Positions 54,536 through 63,737 of a stretch of 64,000 nt of DNA are shown piece after piece. How positions within the stretch are numbered: the stretch's first letter is position 1; every line of letters starts with the position of its first letter. A program made the translations under genes and the position numbers. Origin of the DNA: Candidatus Bathyarchaeota archaeon (GTDB lineage Archaea; Thermoproteota; Bathyarchaeia; 40CM-2-53-6); assembly GCA_005888735.1 (NCBI GenBank), contig VBBN01000037.1, positions 34,495 through 98,494 on the forward strand. Direction: 5' to 3'. Below the pieces are notes generated by a model. The model did no database searches. It was not told the DNA's origin and was given only the letters and a program-made list of their open reading frames with translations.

Positions 54536-54760
54536 CCTTTTGTGTCTCAAACGGCCGCGTCCGTACCCGGTCGATTTTTCAGGGCCCGTTTCCCTCTGGC
54601 GGGGAGAATGGGTGATTTCTCCTTGTCAGGGCGTGTTATACGCGAGTCCGGAATTCTGAGAAAGTGGAATCGTTAGCATGTTCGTTCAGACCGTCAAGGC
54701 GTCCGTTGATGGTCGCTGACAGATTGCGATTCAGGGCCTGTTATTGGGCGATTCACGTTT
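54536..54760 (+). repeat. Dispersed intergenic repeat, copy C (full length)
   Basis: Closest to copy D in length. 5' block TTGTGTCTCAAACGGCCGCG then TCCGTACCCGGTCGATTTTT; middle CTGGCGGGGAGAATGGGTGA; GTGGAATCGTTAGCATGTTC; ACCGTCAAGGCGTCCGTTGA; 3' block CTGACAGATTGCGATTCAGG. It lies in the 650-base gap between the HAD gene and the phosphoesterase gene, and the flanks contain no duplicated target site that I can see. Confidence 0.87.
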
Positions 54761-54805
54761 GCTAAGACGAGCGGATTGCTTTCACTGACTGGGGGAGTCC
54801 ACCCT

Positions 54806-54865
54806 CTATCCCAAGTCTGGGAACCGGCCCTCATACAACACTGGTTTTCCCAGACCCGTAGATAG
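54806..54865. other. Large interrupted hairpin
   Basis: Nested pairing: CTATC (54806-54810) with GATAG (54861-54865), GTCTGGG (54815-54821) with CCCAGAC (54849-54855), and AACC (54822-54825) with GGTT (54843-54846), leaving a two-T bulge and a loop of about 17 bases. It is the only organised sequence between repeat C and the phosphoesterase gene (54761-55106). It could be a small RNA, a terminator or a mobile-element end. Confidence 0.35.
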
Positions 54866-55106
54866 CCAACTGCTTCGCGTTGAGAACCAGGCCAGACCTG
54901 GATTCATCCTAGCTGGAGCTTCCTGGATATCTAGGGGTATTGAGGGATTCCCAAACAAGTGCAGAGCATAATAATGAAAGCATCTGCATACCCCCGAGAA
55001 GAGGTCTAGGCGTGATCCGGGAAACAACCATCGTACCAGTGAAGATAGGCGACGCGTTCACGATTAGCTTGTGCAGCGGCCAGCCATCTCGCCACGTCGG
55101 AAGTAG

Positions 55107-56618
55107 GTGCGACAGATGACTAACAGAAAGGCTATGGTTTTCCAGTGTCTCATCATTTTGTGTCTCGGCACCATCTTCCTGATTCCGTTTGAAAGTCAGG
55201 CGGACGTGAGCTTTACTTTTGCTTTTGCTGGGGATACAGGTCAATACGGTGCGAGTTTTGGCTCTGGTCAGAACGGAACGAGCAGTTTTGTCAATTCGGC
55301 CGCCAGCCTCCAAGCGCTCCCTCCTGGGCTCAGCTTCTTCGTGGACGATGGCGACATCAGTTACAATGGAACCTCCAGCAATTTCCCCCCGACAGGAAAC
55401 GAAGTCTTATGGTGCAATTTCGTTAAGACCAACATCCAACCGAGCCTAGGCGCGAATTTCCCTTGGATTCAAGTGGTCGGGAACCACGAGGACGGGAATT
55501 CGACTTTCGCCAAGGATGGGTACATAGACGCGTTCACTTCACCCAACTGTCTCCCGAAGCCACCGGGTATAGGTTTCATCCCTTCGACAGTTGGATGTCC
55601 AGACGCGTCACTCTACTCGGGATGCTATGGACGAGAAGGATATTGGGATTTTCCACTCGACCGACCCATTGCTAGGTTTGTCATGATAGCTGGGGCAGAG
55701 AAGATCGGCAACGGCACCACTACGACGACCTATAGCTACTGTCCACTGGCGACGTGTAACAACATGAGCTTCGCCAAACGCTGGTCCTGGCTCAAAGGAG
55801 TCATCGAACAGGCCAAAGTCAACGGTGAATGGGTGATAATTTTCGACCACAAACCGTGTCTCTCGCCTGATCTCGCAACGTCCTGCGAAGGCAGCGGCAC
55901 CTTTAACGGTCACAACCCGGGCGCTCAGAAATGGAACCTCTTCTTCTCAGAAGGAGTGGACCTAGTTATCAACGGCCATGCTCATGTACACGCTCGGTCA
56001 AAACAGCTCACTTGTTGGGGGACTGCTGAGCCTGTCACATCATCGGTAGTAGGAGTGGTTTATTCCCCCGATTGCGTGGCAGATGACGGGTCAGATAGTG
56101 TCTACTCGAGAGGAAGAGGAGTTGTAAATGTGATCGAGGGGGTCTTCAGCCAGCAGAATGGCCAAGTCAATTTCACCAGAGCGGATACGAACTATTTTGC
56201 CACCGCAATGTCAGCGAGACCGAGTCCCACAGTCGACCCTTCCGTCTGCTGCTGGATCAACGGGTCACCTGCAGACATGAACGCAGGCATTGGCTTTGGA
56301 AAAGTCACGGTCAGCGCGGGCCAGTTGTCCTACACGTGGCAAATGAGCTTGGAGTCTCGTTTCATAGGGGACCAGGCCCCAACGTTCTCCGACACGTTCG
56401 TGATCAGAAATGACCTTCCCGCAAAAACCTCGACACTGTACGACTCGATCGCAGGATTTCTTACAGGACACTGGATAAGCATAGCGGCGGTAGCGTTTGC
56501 TGCATGCGTTTCAATCATCGTCATGACACTCCGAATTGTCGGTGGCAGAGCTCGCAAATGGCCCGTGCTTGGATCTCCTGTAAGTTCCTCCCAAACACCA
56601 CATCTTAATCCACCCTAG
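55107..56618 (+). CDS. Exported calcineurin-like metallophosphoesterase, C-terminally anchored
   Basis: 503 residues from GTG 55107 (or ATG 55116). A signal peptide (FQCLIILCLGTIFLIPFES) is followed by the phosphoesterase motifs FAFAGDTGQYG, FFVDDGDISYNG, VVGNHEDGNS, WVIIFDHKPC and LVINGHAHVHAR, giving the two-metal site. About 12 cysteines suggest disulfides. A C-terminal hydrophobic segment (ISIAAVAFAACVSIIVMTLR) followed by basic residues anchors it outside the cell. It is related to acid phosphatases. It may scavenge phosphate; no phosphate genes are adjacent. Confidence 0.86.
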   Translation: MRQMTNRKAMVFQCLIILCLGTIFLIPFESQADVSFTFAFAGDTGQYGASFGSGQNGTSSFVNSAASLQALPPGLSFFVDDGDISYNGTSSNFPPTGNEVLWCNFVKTNIQPSLGANFPWIQVVGNHEDGNSTFAKDGYIDAFTSPNCLPKPPGIGFIPSTVGCPDASLYSGCYGREGYWDFPLDRPIARFVMIAGAEKIGNGTTTTTYSYCPLATCNNMSFAKRWSWLKGVIEQAKVNGEWVIIFDHKPCLSPDLATSCEGSGTFNGHNPGAQKWNLFFSEGVDLVINGHAHVHARSKQLTCWGTAEPVTSSVVGVVYSPDCVADDGSDSVYSRGRGVVNVIEGVFSQQNGQVNFTRADTNYFATAMSARPSPTVDPSVCCWINGSPADMNAGIGFGKVTVSAGQLSYTWQMSLESRFIGDQAPTFSDTFVIRNDLPAKTSTLYDSIAGFLTGHWISIAAVAFAACVSIIVMTLRIVGGRARKWPVLGSPVSSSQTPHLNPP

Positions 56619-56938
56619 CTCGCACTGCCGCAATCGCAAGCGGCGCTGTTAGGCCGTTTTGGGTGGATTTCCATAACCGCCATCGTATCCTCGACGTTTC
56701 TGAGGCACAGCTCGGCCCGCACTGCAATTGCTCTCCATGAACTGTTTTGTTGGCTAGGCCTCCATCATTTAGAATGAGAAGCGCACAAGCCATCAACCGT
56801 TCATCGATTCCCAAGGGGCATGAGGGAGACCCAAAGCCCAGTCTTGAGCTTCCTTTGATTCTCCTCAAACATGAGGGGAGGTCAGACTTTGCCTAAATAT
56901 CTGGGCCGCTAAGGCTTGACCTCCCATAGAGGAGAGAA
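56619..56938. other. Intergenic stretch
   Basis: Holds a TATA-like CCTAAATATC at 56893-56902 and a GAGGAG site just before the TTG start at 56939, so it serves the next gene. A minus-strand ORF (56605-56868) has no recognisable feature and overlaps the phosphoesterase end; it is not annotated. Confidence 0.4.
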
Positions 56939-57412
56939 TTGTCTGTGGCTGATATCGTGGAAGAATTTCTCTCTAACTATCCTGACCAAGTACAGTCAAT
57001 TATCAGAGAGTTGCGGGGCATTGTAAGAAAAGCGATGTCTAAGTCGCACGAGTCTCTTTACTATGACGCGATCAACTACTCGATTAGCGATTCTCCGCTC
57101 GACCGTATCTGCTACATATCGCCCGTGCGAGGACGTGCCACCCTTGGATTCTTGTTCGGGGCGAAACTCGACGATCGATATCACCTGCTCCAAGGTATCG
57201 GCAAGCGAGCTCGTCACATCAAGGTGAGGACTTTGGAAGAGGCAAGGAATCCCGCCCTCAAAGAGTTGGCGAAGGCAGCATGGGCCGACGGCGCGAACTC
57301 CGTCGCAAGGATGAAGCAGACGATTAGAGAGAGGAGAGCGGTGAGGAGACAACGCGCAGCTGTACGTAGCCGCTCCAGACGCGTCCCTCGGTCCCCACGC
57401 AAAAGAAGATGA
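56939..57412 (+). CDS. DUF1801-type protein
   Basis: 157 residues from TTG 56939, preceded 5 bases upstream by GAGGAG. The DUF1801 core is visible: EEFLSNYPDQVQSIIRELRG, ESLYYDAINYSISD, ICYISPVRGRATLGFLFGAK and GIGKRARHIKVRTLEEARNP. The last 40 residues are Arg-rich (RRAVRRQRAAVRSRSRR), unlike the usual domain, and could bind nucleic acid. The function of the family is not established. Confidence 0.8.
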   Translation: MSVADIVEEFLSNYPDQVQSIIRELRGIVRKAMSKSHESLYYDAINYSISDSPLDRICYISPVRGRATLGFLFGAKLDDRYHLLQGIGKRARHIKVRTLEEARNPALKELAKAAWADGANSVARMKQTIRERRAVRRQRAAVRSRSRRVPRSPRKRR

Positions 57413-57808
57413 GTCATGGAGCCGGGGTGGGCGGAACGACCAAGATACGGAGCCCGCTATCCAAAGTGCTCTGGAGCTCGGTAGAGGTCGTCTCGCAACT
57501 TGTCAGGTTTAACAAGCAGGGAGAGCACGTGATCCTTCGTGCCGTGTTAGAGCTCAGCAAGGCAGTCGGAGATGTAGATAATGAACCAAGAGTTTGATTA
57601 TCCACGTCCGAGAGGCAGACGCAAAGAGGTTTCGGACCCAGTCAAGCCTCGAAGGCCCGGAGTGGACTGAGCGGGAGGTCGACCCTGGACTGGGGCAAGT
57701 GGCTGCGAAGAGCGAAAAATCGGTCCCCCAGCATGTAAGGACGGGTAGACTGCCGATTTGAGTGGTGTGGCTTCGTCGAACACGACTGCGATTTCCAAGG
57801 TTGATTGG
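57413..57808. other. Intergenic stretch without a clear gene
   Basis: Both strands have short ORFs (about 60 residues) covering the same bases, none with a recognisable domain. Nothing else is seen. Confidence 0.4.
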
Positions 57809-59416
57809 CTAGCTGCCGACCCATATTGTGCCGTAGGTCAAGGTGAAGCTTCCCGGCTGGACATCTTGGGTGATGAAAGGTTGAGAGTCAAAGTCGGAGC
57901 CCCATTGAAAGGTCAGCCAGAAAGTGAACGTCTGATTCGCGTCCCCTGGCTGGAAAAGCATGGAGACTGGTATAGTGGTCGTTTGTTGCGGGTCTATCGC
58001 TACTAGTGTGGAGCTTCCGCTTCGACGCGGTAGACATCCATCTGGACACGTGCTGTCGTAGTAGTAGACTGCTCCCAACGCTGTGGCGTTGACTTGCAGG
58101 TATAATGTTGGCCCGGTGTATACAGGGTTGGGGTTGAACAGTTGTACATAAAACTGATCCGTATTATTGTAGGCCTGCAATTCGAGATCGGAGGTATAAT
58201 CGAACCCTATGAACTGTGGCCGTTGAGCCGGAGTCGTGAATGGATGAAGTGTTCGGAGAAGGTTTCCCATGGTGTCGTAGATGTATGTTGCCCCCGCACC
58301 AGATTCCACTCCCGAGGCGCCTATGACGATGCTGCCGGCTGCTTGGGATAGAGAATCGCCGAACCCGGAGATAGCGGGTGCCTGCATGGAGCTGAGAAGG
58401 TTGCCGTTAGTGTCAAAGACATAGACCATTCCCGCACTCTGAACATCAGCAACTGTGGTACGTGCTCCAATCACGATTTGACCGTTCACGCTGGCCATGG
58501 ACATTCCAAATTGATCGCCTGAAGCCGGGTTGGGCTCGTGGAATGTTGCGAGAAGGTTTCCATTGCTATCGAAGAGGTACGCAGCCCCCGCTTCCGAGAT
58601 TCCGTTGAGAGTGGCTCCCGGAGCTCCGATGAGAATATCGTCGCCTACGCCTGTGACTGAGCCGCCGAAAAAGTCAGGAAAAGCTGGCATGGGCTCGTAA
58701 AACGTTCTGAGTAAGTTGCCTTGGGTATCGTAGAGATAGGCAGCGCCTACGGCGTACCAGGATCCCTGGCCGCCTGTGCCGGGTGCTCCAATTATGATGT
58801 TGCTTCCAAGAGCTGCGACCGATTCTCCGAATAGTTCGTCGTAGCCGGGAGAAGGATCCGTAAATGTCGTGAGTAAGCTGCCGCGACTATCGAAGAGGTA
58901 GGCGATGCCAGATGTGTCGCCCCTTTGACTATTGAAGGGCGCACTGATAATGAAATTATTATCCACCGCGGCCATGGCAGAGCCGAACGAGCCGATTCCT
59001 CTCGGGCTTGGGTCGTAGATTGGAGTGACCAAGTTGCCTGAAGTGTCGTAAAGGTAAGCTGCTCCTGCCTGGAATTTTCCGGCCCAGGTGGTAAAGGGTG
59101 CTCCGACGAGGATGCTGTTTCCGAAGCCGGTAACAGAGCCACCGAACCCTCCCCAGTCACTTTGACCATGCAGGGAGGTGAGAAGGTTGCCGTTATTATC
59201 GAAGAGATAAGCAGCGCCGTAGAATGGTGCAGAGTAATTGTCAGGAGCTCCGACCAGGACGTTGTCTCCGACTCCTGCAACTGTTCGGCCGAAGTAGGCG
59301 ATGGGGTTGGAGTCTTGAGCGCGAACTGACCTCAGCTCAGGCAGCGTGAAAGCCGCCAGGACGGTTAACAGCGCGAATATGATAGGACGAGCAAATGCTC
59401 GAGGCCTAGAATTCAC
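57809..59416 (-). CDS. Exported FG-GAP repeat (integrin-like beta-propeller) protein
   Basis: 535 residues. N-terminal signal segment (ARPIIFALLTVLAAFTLPEL). Then at least seven repeats of about 48-50 residues with the pattern FGxSVAxxGxxIxIGAP... GAAYLFDxxGNLLxTF, for example LFGESVAALGSNIIIGAPGT and GAAYLYDTQGNLLRTFYEP. This is the FG-GAP propeller found in integrins and archaeal surface proteins. A C-terminal beta domain with two close cysteines (CPDGC) follows. It is probably a surface or secreted binding protein; the ligand is unknown. Confidence 0.85.
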   Translation of the reverse strand: MNSRPRAFARPIIFALLTVLAAFTLPELRSVRAQDSNPIAYFGRTVAGVGDNVLVGAPDNYSAPFYGAAYLFDNNGNLLTSLHGQSDWGGFGGSVTGFGNSILVGAPFTTWAGKFQAGAAYLYDTSGNLVTPIYDPSPRGIGSFGSAMAAVDNNFIISAPFNSQRGDTSGIAYLFDSRGSLLTTFTDPSPGYDELFGESVAALGSNIIIGAPGTGGQGSWYAVGAAYLYDTQGNLLRTFYEPMPAFPDFFGGSVTGVGDDILIGAPGATLNGISEAGAAYLFDSNGNLLATFHEPNPASGDQFGMSMASVNGQIVIGARTTVADVQSAGMVYVFDTNGNLLSSMQAPAISGFGDSLSQAAGSIVIGASGVESGAGATYIYDTMGNLLRTLHPFTTPAQRPQFIGFDYTSDLELQAYNNTDQFYVQLFNPNPVYTGPTLYLQVNATALGAVYYYDSTCPDGCLPRRSGSSTLVAIDPQQTTTIPVSMLFQPGDANQTFTFWLTFQWGSDFDSQPFITQDVQPGSFTLTYGTIWVGS

Positions 59417-59714
59417 ATGTTGAGGACGAGTGCTCTAGGGGAAAAAGCAGCACGTCCACGAACTAACAATTCTGACTGCAAACCAACACGTCTGAATTCC
59501 GACCTGTGAGGCGAGATTTCTAGATTTAAGGAAAGCCACGTTTGAGGATCAATAGACAGTGACAAGAGCTACTCGAAGAGCAGATACCCTCGTTCAGGCC
59601 GTTCCGAGCACAGTGTAAAGCCTACTAGTTAGGCCTCACTGGCGCGAGCTTGTACCAACTATGATTAGCTTGTGAGGTTTTGTAGACAGCCGGATTATAT
59701 CGTAGTGTAAGCAT
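59417..59714. other. Divergent promoter region
   Basis: About 300 bases between the divergent propeller and glycosidase genes. A TATA-like GATTATATCG near 59692-59701 precedes the glycosidase start at 59715 closely. Nothing else is recognised. Confidence 0.4.
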
Positions 59715-61763
59715 ATGGCCCTGCAGCGGTCCCCTCTTGCCCATACGACGGCGGTCGGGAGATGGGGCGTGGAAACAAAAAAGAAGAAACACCCGCTGGC
59801 GGCACTGCTTGTTTGCCTTTCGTTATCAACCATAGTCCTAGTTTTACACGCGCATAGTGCTCAAGCGACTGCCTCAGTAACGCCGGCTCTGGGTGGCTGG
59901 GGTGGTACGCGCCTCAAAGATACTCGCCAAAACGTGACCGGGCCGATTTCACTAGTGTTCCCAGGTGAGAGGGCGAGCAACTTCGAACAGATAGCCCTCA
60001 AACAAATTCAAACCGGCTATAACACAATCAGGGCCTCGTTCGCACCATACTGCTCTGTCAGATACGGTTTGAATGTCAACGCCTCGCCCCAGGATTTCAT
60101 GGGTAACTACAGCGCAGCACAACTAGCAAGGGGCCTCAAGATTGCTGAATACCTTAACATGTGGATAGTGGTTGACTATCACGGATACACGGATTTTACG
60201 GACTCTACTCTTGTCGATTGTTGGCTGAATTTCTGGTTCGGTCCGAACAGCAATAGCGGTCTGACAGGTGTTGTCGGAGAATTCAGGGACAGCTATACTC
60301 GTATCGTTTGGGAACCCCTCAATGAGCCAGCCTCAGGGTCTTTTCCTGTTAGCTCCACCGTGTGGTGCCGGCAAAACCCTCTGCCGTGCGAGGTAAACAA
60401 GACAAGTTACGTATCGGCGCAATACCAGGCATGGCTTGATGATGCTCGTCAGTTGGGCGATACCCACTGGGTTGTGGTTCAGAACCTTTGTAGTTATGGA
60501 TGCTCCAGAGACAGGTCTCACTGGTATCTCAACTATCCAAATGTGATGGACATTCAACATCGCGTCTTCGAGAGCCTGCACACTTACATGTACTATCCTG
60601 CTTTCGTCGAACACCTGGCCTATGATACCAACAGTGATGGGACATATGATTCTGGCGACATTCAGACAGTGGGGAGCATTGCTAGCCAAGCAGCTCTGGC
60701 AAGTGACCCGAAAGTCATGTTTGTCAACGGAACCAGTAGTCCAACGGAAACATGGGATTCCACTAAGGCGATTGTCTACGACGCGAACAACAACACTAGA
60801 TATGATCCAGGTGACACACCTGCCACAGGAACAGTTCCTCCCATAGGGACACCTCTGAAGGTTGACCTAAAGATCAAGTTCACAGACAACAACAGCAACG
60901 GAGTCTGGAACGGGTGGAACAACGTAACAGCTGACAACGCAGCGCGCCAGGACTACCTGACCATGCTGAACGAGACGGCGCGCCAGGGATGGCCGATTCT
61001 GAACACTGAAGGAGGTACAACATGCAGCAGGGTCTGTCCATACGTTGTCTCGGGTCCGGCCGGCTATTCCTCGGTCAGCCTTCGGTATGTTCAAGACATT
61101 ATTGACTATGGGGACAAGGGTGGCCTGAGGTTCGGCCGGTTGCTCTGGATTGCTGCTTCGTGGACGAGCACACCAAATGCGGGAGTCTACGGTGCACTCA
61201 ACCCCGGTCAGTGGGGAACCCTAGTCGGTTACAAGAGCTTCGCGATTGTCCCTATCATTCGTGATGTAGCAGCAGACGCTATTCGTGCAACAGGGCGAAT
61301 CATTTCGGAGGGGACCGCGGTACAGTTGAATGTTACCGTTCACAACTTGGGAGACGTACCCGGAACGACCACCGTCATGCTGTACGCCAACGATACGGCA
61401 ATTGGGGACCAGGTTCTCGACGATATTCCCCCACAAGCAGTGGAAGAAATACCATTTACATGGTACACTAAAGGAGTGGGACCAGGCGTATACGTCCTAA
61501 CGGCGGTCGCAGGTCAAGTCGCAGGAGAGACATATCTTTCGAACAATAATCAAACAATCATCGTTACTGTCGCGTCTGGGGGTGGCACAGGAACCACTGG
61601 GTCGGGCATGTCGCCTTCCGATCTGTTCCGGGGTTTGTTGTTGTCGTGGCTCTACTTCCTAATAGTAGCCTTAGTAGTCCTGGGAGGTGGGATCACAGTA
61701 GCCATCCGTCGCTTTTCTCTGAGGACGAGCGCCTTTCCGCGGGAAGCTCAAAGAGAGAAATAA
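59715..61763 (+). CDS. Exported glycoside hydrolase family 5-like enzyme with CARDB domain and membrane anchor
   Basis: 682 residues. Signal segment LLVCLSLSTIVLVLHAHSAQ (about residues 32-51). The (beta/alpha)8 domain has ARGLKIAEYLNMWIVVDYHG, the acid/base Glu in IVWEPLNEPASG and the probable nucleophile Glu in WPILNTEGGTTCS. A CARDB/Ig-like beta domain (about 555-630, LNVTVHNLGDVPGTTTVMLY) and a C-terminal span (LLSWLYFLIVALVVLGGGI) with a basic tail follow. It likely acts on beta-glucan or mannan outside the cell. The insert with Asp/Asn-rich repeats (DTNSDGTYDSGD, DANNNTRYDPGD, TDNNSNGVWNG) resembles calcium-binding dockerin-like loops. Confidence 0.82.
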   Translation: MALQRSPLAHTTAVGRWGVETKKKKHPLAALLVCLSLSTIVLVLHAHSAQATASVTPALGGWGGTRLKDTRQNVTGPISLVFPGERASNFEQIALKQIQTGYNTIRASFAPYCSVRYGLNVNASPQDFMGNYSAAQLARGLKIAEYLNMWIVVDYHGYTDFTDSTLVDCWLNFWFGPNSNSGLTGVVGEFRDSYTRIVWEPLNEPASGSFPVSSTVWCRQNPLPCEVNKTSYVSAQYQAWLDDARQLGDTHWVVVQNLCSYGCSRDRSHWYLNYPNVMDIQHRVFESLHTYMYYPAFVEHLAYDTNSDGTYDSGDIQTVGSIASQAALASDPKVMFVNGTSSPTETWDSTKAIVYDANNNTRYDPGDTPATGTVPPIGTPLKVDLKIKFTDNNSNGVWNGWNNVTADNAARQDYLTMLNETARQGWPILNTEGGTTCSRVCPYVVSGPAGYSSVSLRYVQDIIDYGDKGGLRFGRLLWIAASWTSTPNAGVYGALNPGQWGTLVGYKSFAIVPIIRDVAADAIRATGRIISEGTAVQLNVTVHNLGDVPGTTTVMLYANDTAIGDQVLDDIPPQAVEEIPFTWYTKGVGPGVYVLTAVAGQVAGETYLSNNNQTIIVTVASGGGTGTTGSGMSPSDLFRGLLLSWLYFLIVALVVLGGGITVAIRRFSLRTSAFPREAQREK

Positions 61764-62456
61764 CGACCTCTTCTCATTTTCTGACCTCACCCTTTACAAG
61801 GCCGGATAAACCACACGTTCGCCGAGCTTGTTACAACTCCTTGTCGGCATACCACGTTGCTGTTTGCAACGTAGTGTTCAGAAAGTAGTCGGGTTTAGGG
61901 GTCTGTGGACTTATCGCTCCGGTCTCGCGGCAGACTTGATTCACTCGGTCGCATGTTGCTTGGAGGGGGAAGTTTGGAGCATATCCTTCTCCTCTTCTCC
62001 TCTCCTCTTCGCGCATGAGTCTACGATCTCGTAACGCAAGTTGAAACCCCTTGCACGCCCCATAAGCAGGTCTCCTGCGTCACTTGCAGGAGAGCGCATG
62101 ATCTCTTGATTCAGATCGCGTGTCTTTAGAAGATCCTACTATGTTCCAAGAACATGGAAAGGCCTAGGGAGTTGCCCTTACGAGAAGATGTCTTTGCCCA
62201 GCTTCCAGCGTGGGCCAGGACGATTCTCGAGCTAGTCGGGAAAGGGCCCCCGAACTCCACTTTCCGTCCTTTCCGAGGCTGAACCTATCTTTATCAGAAA
62301 AATCAGAACCTGATTTCACCCATTAATGAGAGAAGAGCCACAGATTGGTGGATCAACAAAACGCACCATTTGAGATGAGACGTGTCCTTTAGCTGTGGAA
62401 CAGGCCGAACGATGATGTTGCGTTCCACAAGGTCGCGCGCACGCAGAAACATGTCG
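61764..62456. other. Gene-poor stretch with one perfect hairpin
   Basis: No ORF with recognisable features. TCTCCTGC (62071-62078) pairs perfectly with GCAGGAGA (62086-62093) across a 7-base loop. The rest shows pyrimidine-rich tracts only. Confidence 0.4.
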
Positions 62457-62580
62457 TCATAAGACCGCCAATAGAGCTAGCGTTCCTGACCCAATGAAGA
62501 GGGCAATCGACACCATGAGAGTTCCAACCGCTCGCTTCTCTAGCTCCCTCCTTGCTCAGCGCAATCAATTGTTGCCTCAT
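62457..62580 (-). pseudogene. Single-span mini-protein, frameshifted
   Basis: From ATG 62580 the frame reads MRQQLIALSKE. After one extra G in a GGAGGGAG run (about 62545-62550 on the plus strand), the other frame continues ELEKRAVGTLMVSIALFIGS followed by GTLALLAVL and stop, giving a coherent 40-residue protein with one membrane helix. Neither frame alone makes sense. The match is by pattern only. Confidence 0.35.
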
Positions 62581-63165
62581 ATCCCCTGGTGCGGCGGCCA
62601 CACTGCCCCAGAACGGACGGGTTGTTCTTGGCGAGGAGCGGCTCGTCCATACTAAAATTACCGCTAAGCTCACGAGTCGGACAGCAGCCCGGCCTCTAAT
62701 CTAAGCGTTGGCCTGCCCAGATCAGTCTTAGTATTGTATCTATCTCCACATCATAAGTCTCGCCGCTTTCCCCGGTATCTGGTAGTGTCCTACCGGGGTC
62801 TTCCAATTTCTCCGACTGCTTCAGGGCATATCAGCCAGTTACAGTAGAAAGCTAGTATTATGATAGCCTTGTCATGGCAGCCTTGAAAAGGCGCATGCAA
62901 CCCGAACACTGTTTGATGCAGGATAATGTCCCTTTTACTACAGCTGTAGCAACTTTAGGATTGAACCTGGAGAAAACAGGTATTCTTGTCTCAAGGGTTA
63001 AGACCATCGACGGTCGGGCCTCGGCAGGCAGCACGTCGCCGTCCAAGCGCAACGTGAGGCTCTTCTTTCTTCCTGTGCCGAGGACTGGGTGGAGTTGTGA
63101 ATGCGCATGCCACTCGCCTATTTTGGACTTGCTTACATAACCGCAGTGGAACCTGTCCAGGGAGG
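62581..63165. other. Stretch without a supported gene
   Basis: Overlapping short ORFs exist on both strands at 62858-63140, but none shows a domain, signal or convincing composition. No RNA gene is seen. Confidence 0.4.
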
Positions 63166-63369
63166 TTAGGAGCGACGGGAACGTTGCTGGGGTGGTCGAG
63201 AAGCCGTCCTAGTTTGTGCATGCCACTCGGGAATTATGACCGCTCGGATCAGGTCTTGCACTGTGATCCCCTTGTCCTCAGCAATCTGGACCAGGTTTCG
63301 ATAGACACCCTCTTGCACCGTCTGAATAAACTTGACAGTGTTCATGGGTAAAGTCTGAGCTACCGCCAT
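63166..63369 (-). CDS. Small helix-rich protein, possibly ribbon-helix-helix
   Basis: 67 residues from ATG 63369 (alternative ATG 63345). NTVKFIQTVQEGVYRNLVQI followed by AEDKGITVQDLIRAVIIPEW resembles the strand-helix-helix layout of small archaeal DNA-binding proteins. The Arg/Ser/Gln tail may be disordered. No family is assigned with confidence. Confidence 0.5.
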   Translation of the reverse strand: MAVAQTLPMNTVKFIQTVQEGVYRNLVQIAEDKGITVQDLIRAVIIPEWHAQTRTASRPPQQRSRRS

Positions 63370-63596
63370 TTAACCGACCCCGACCTTTTCCCAGGAAAAA
63401 GGTAGAAAAGGAGAGCAAAATGTTGAAGAACCAAATACCCAGCTCCTTCCTGATATTGGACACTTCTCAATTCAGCCCTGCAATGGACAAGTACTGAGAG
63501 AGTAAACCCGTCAGTCCATGCAAGACTTAATCCATTGATCACCCATGAACATCGTTGACTCGGCCACCGTGGCGAGTGCTTATGGTTGCGGCCAAG

Positions 63597-63698
63597 GCCA
63601 ATCAGGTTACAGTTCTCGAGTTCCTTGTAGATGTGCTCATTGAGGGTCATCATGAACTTGCGCGGCTCCCTCGGCTCTCTCTTGTTATGACGTAGCAT
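63597..63698 (-). pseudogene. Truncated relative of the preceding small protein
   Basis: In a frame open from 63698, REPRKFMMTLNEHIYKELEN lines up with the strand and first helix of the 63166-63369 product (KF, T, Y and L positions agree), then the similarity ends. The continuing frame shows no second helix. It is probably a decayed paralogue. The similarity is short and may be chance. Confidence 0.25.
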
Positions 63699-63737
63699 TC
63701 TTGGAATTTACAAGGGGAGTGATACTGATGCTCCGAT

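Noticed and set aside
56605..56868. An 87-residue minus-strand ORF after the phosphoesterase gene
   Set aside because: It overlaps the end of a well-supported gene, shows no domain and covers the promoter of the next gene.
62389..62673. A 94-residue minus-strand ORF
   Set aside because: Only its middle makes protein-like sense, and only when shifted to another frame. The full-length frame shows no domain.
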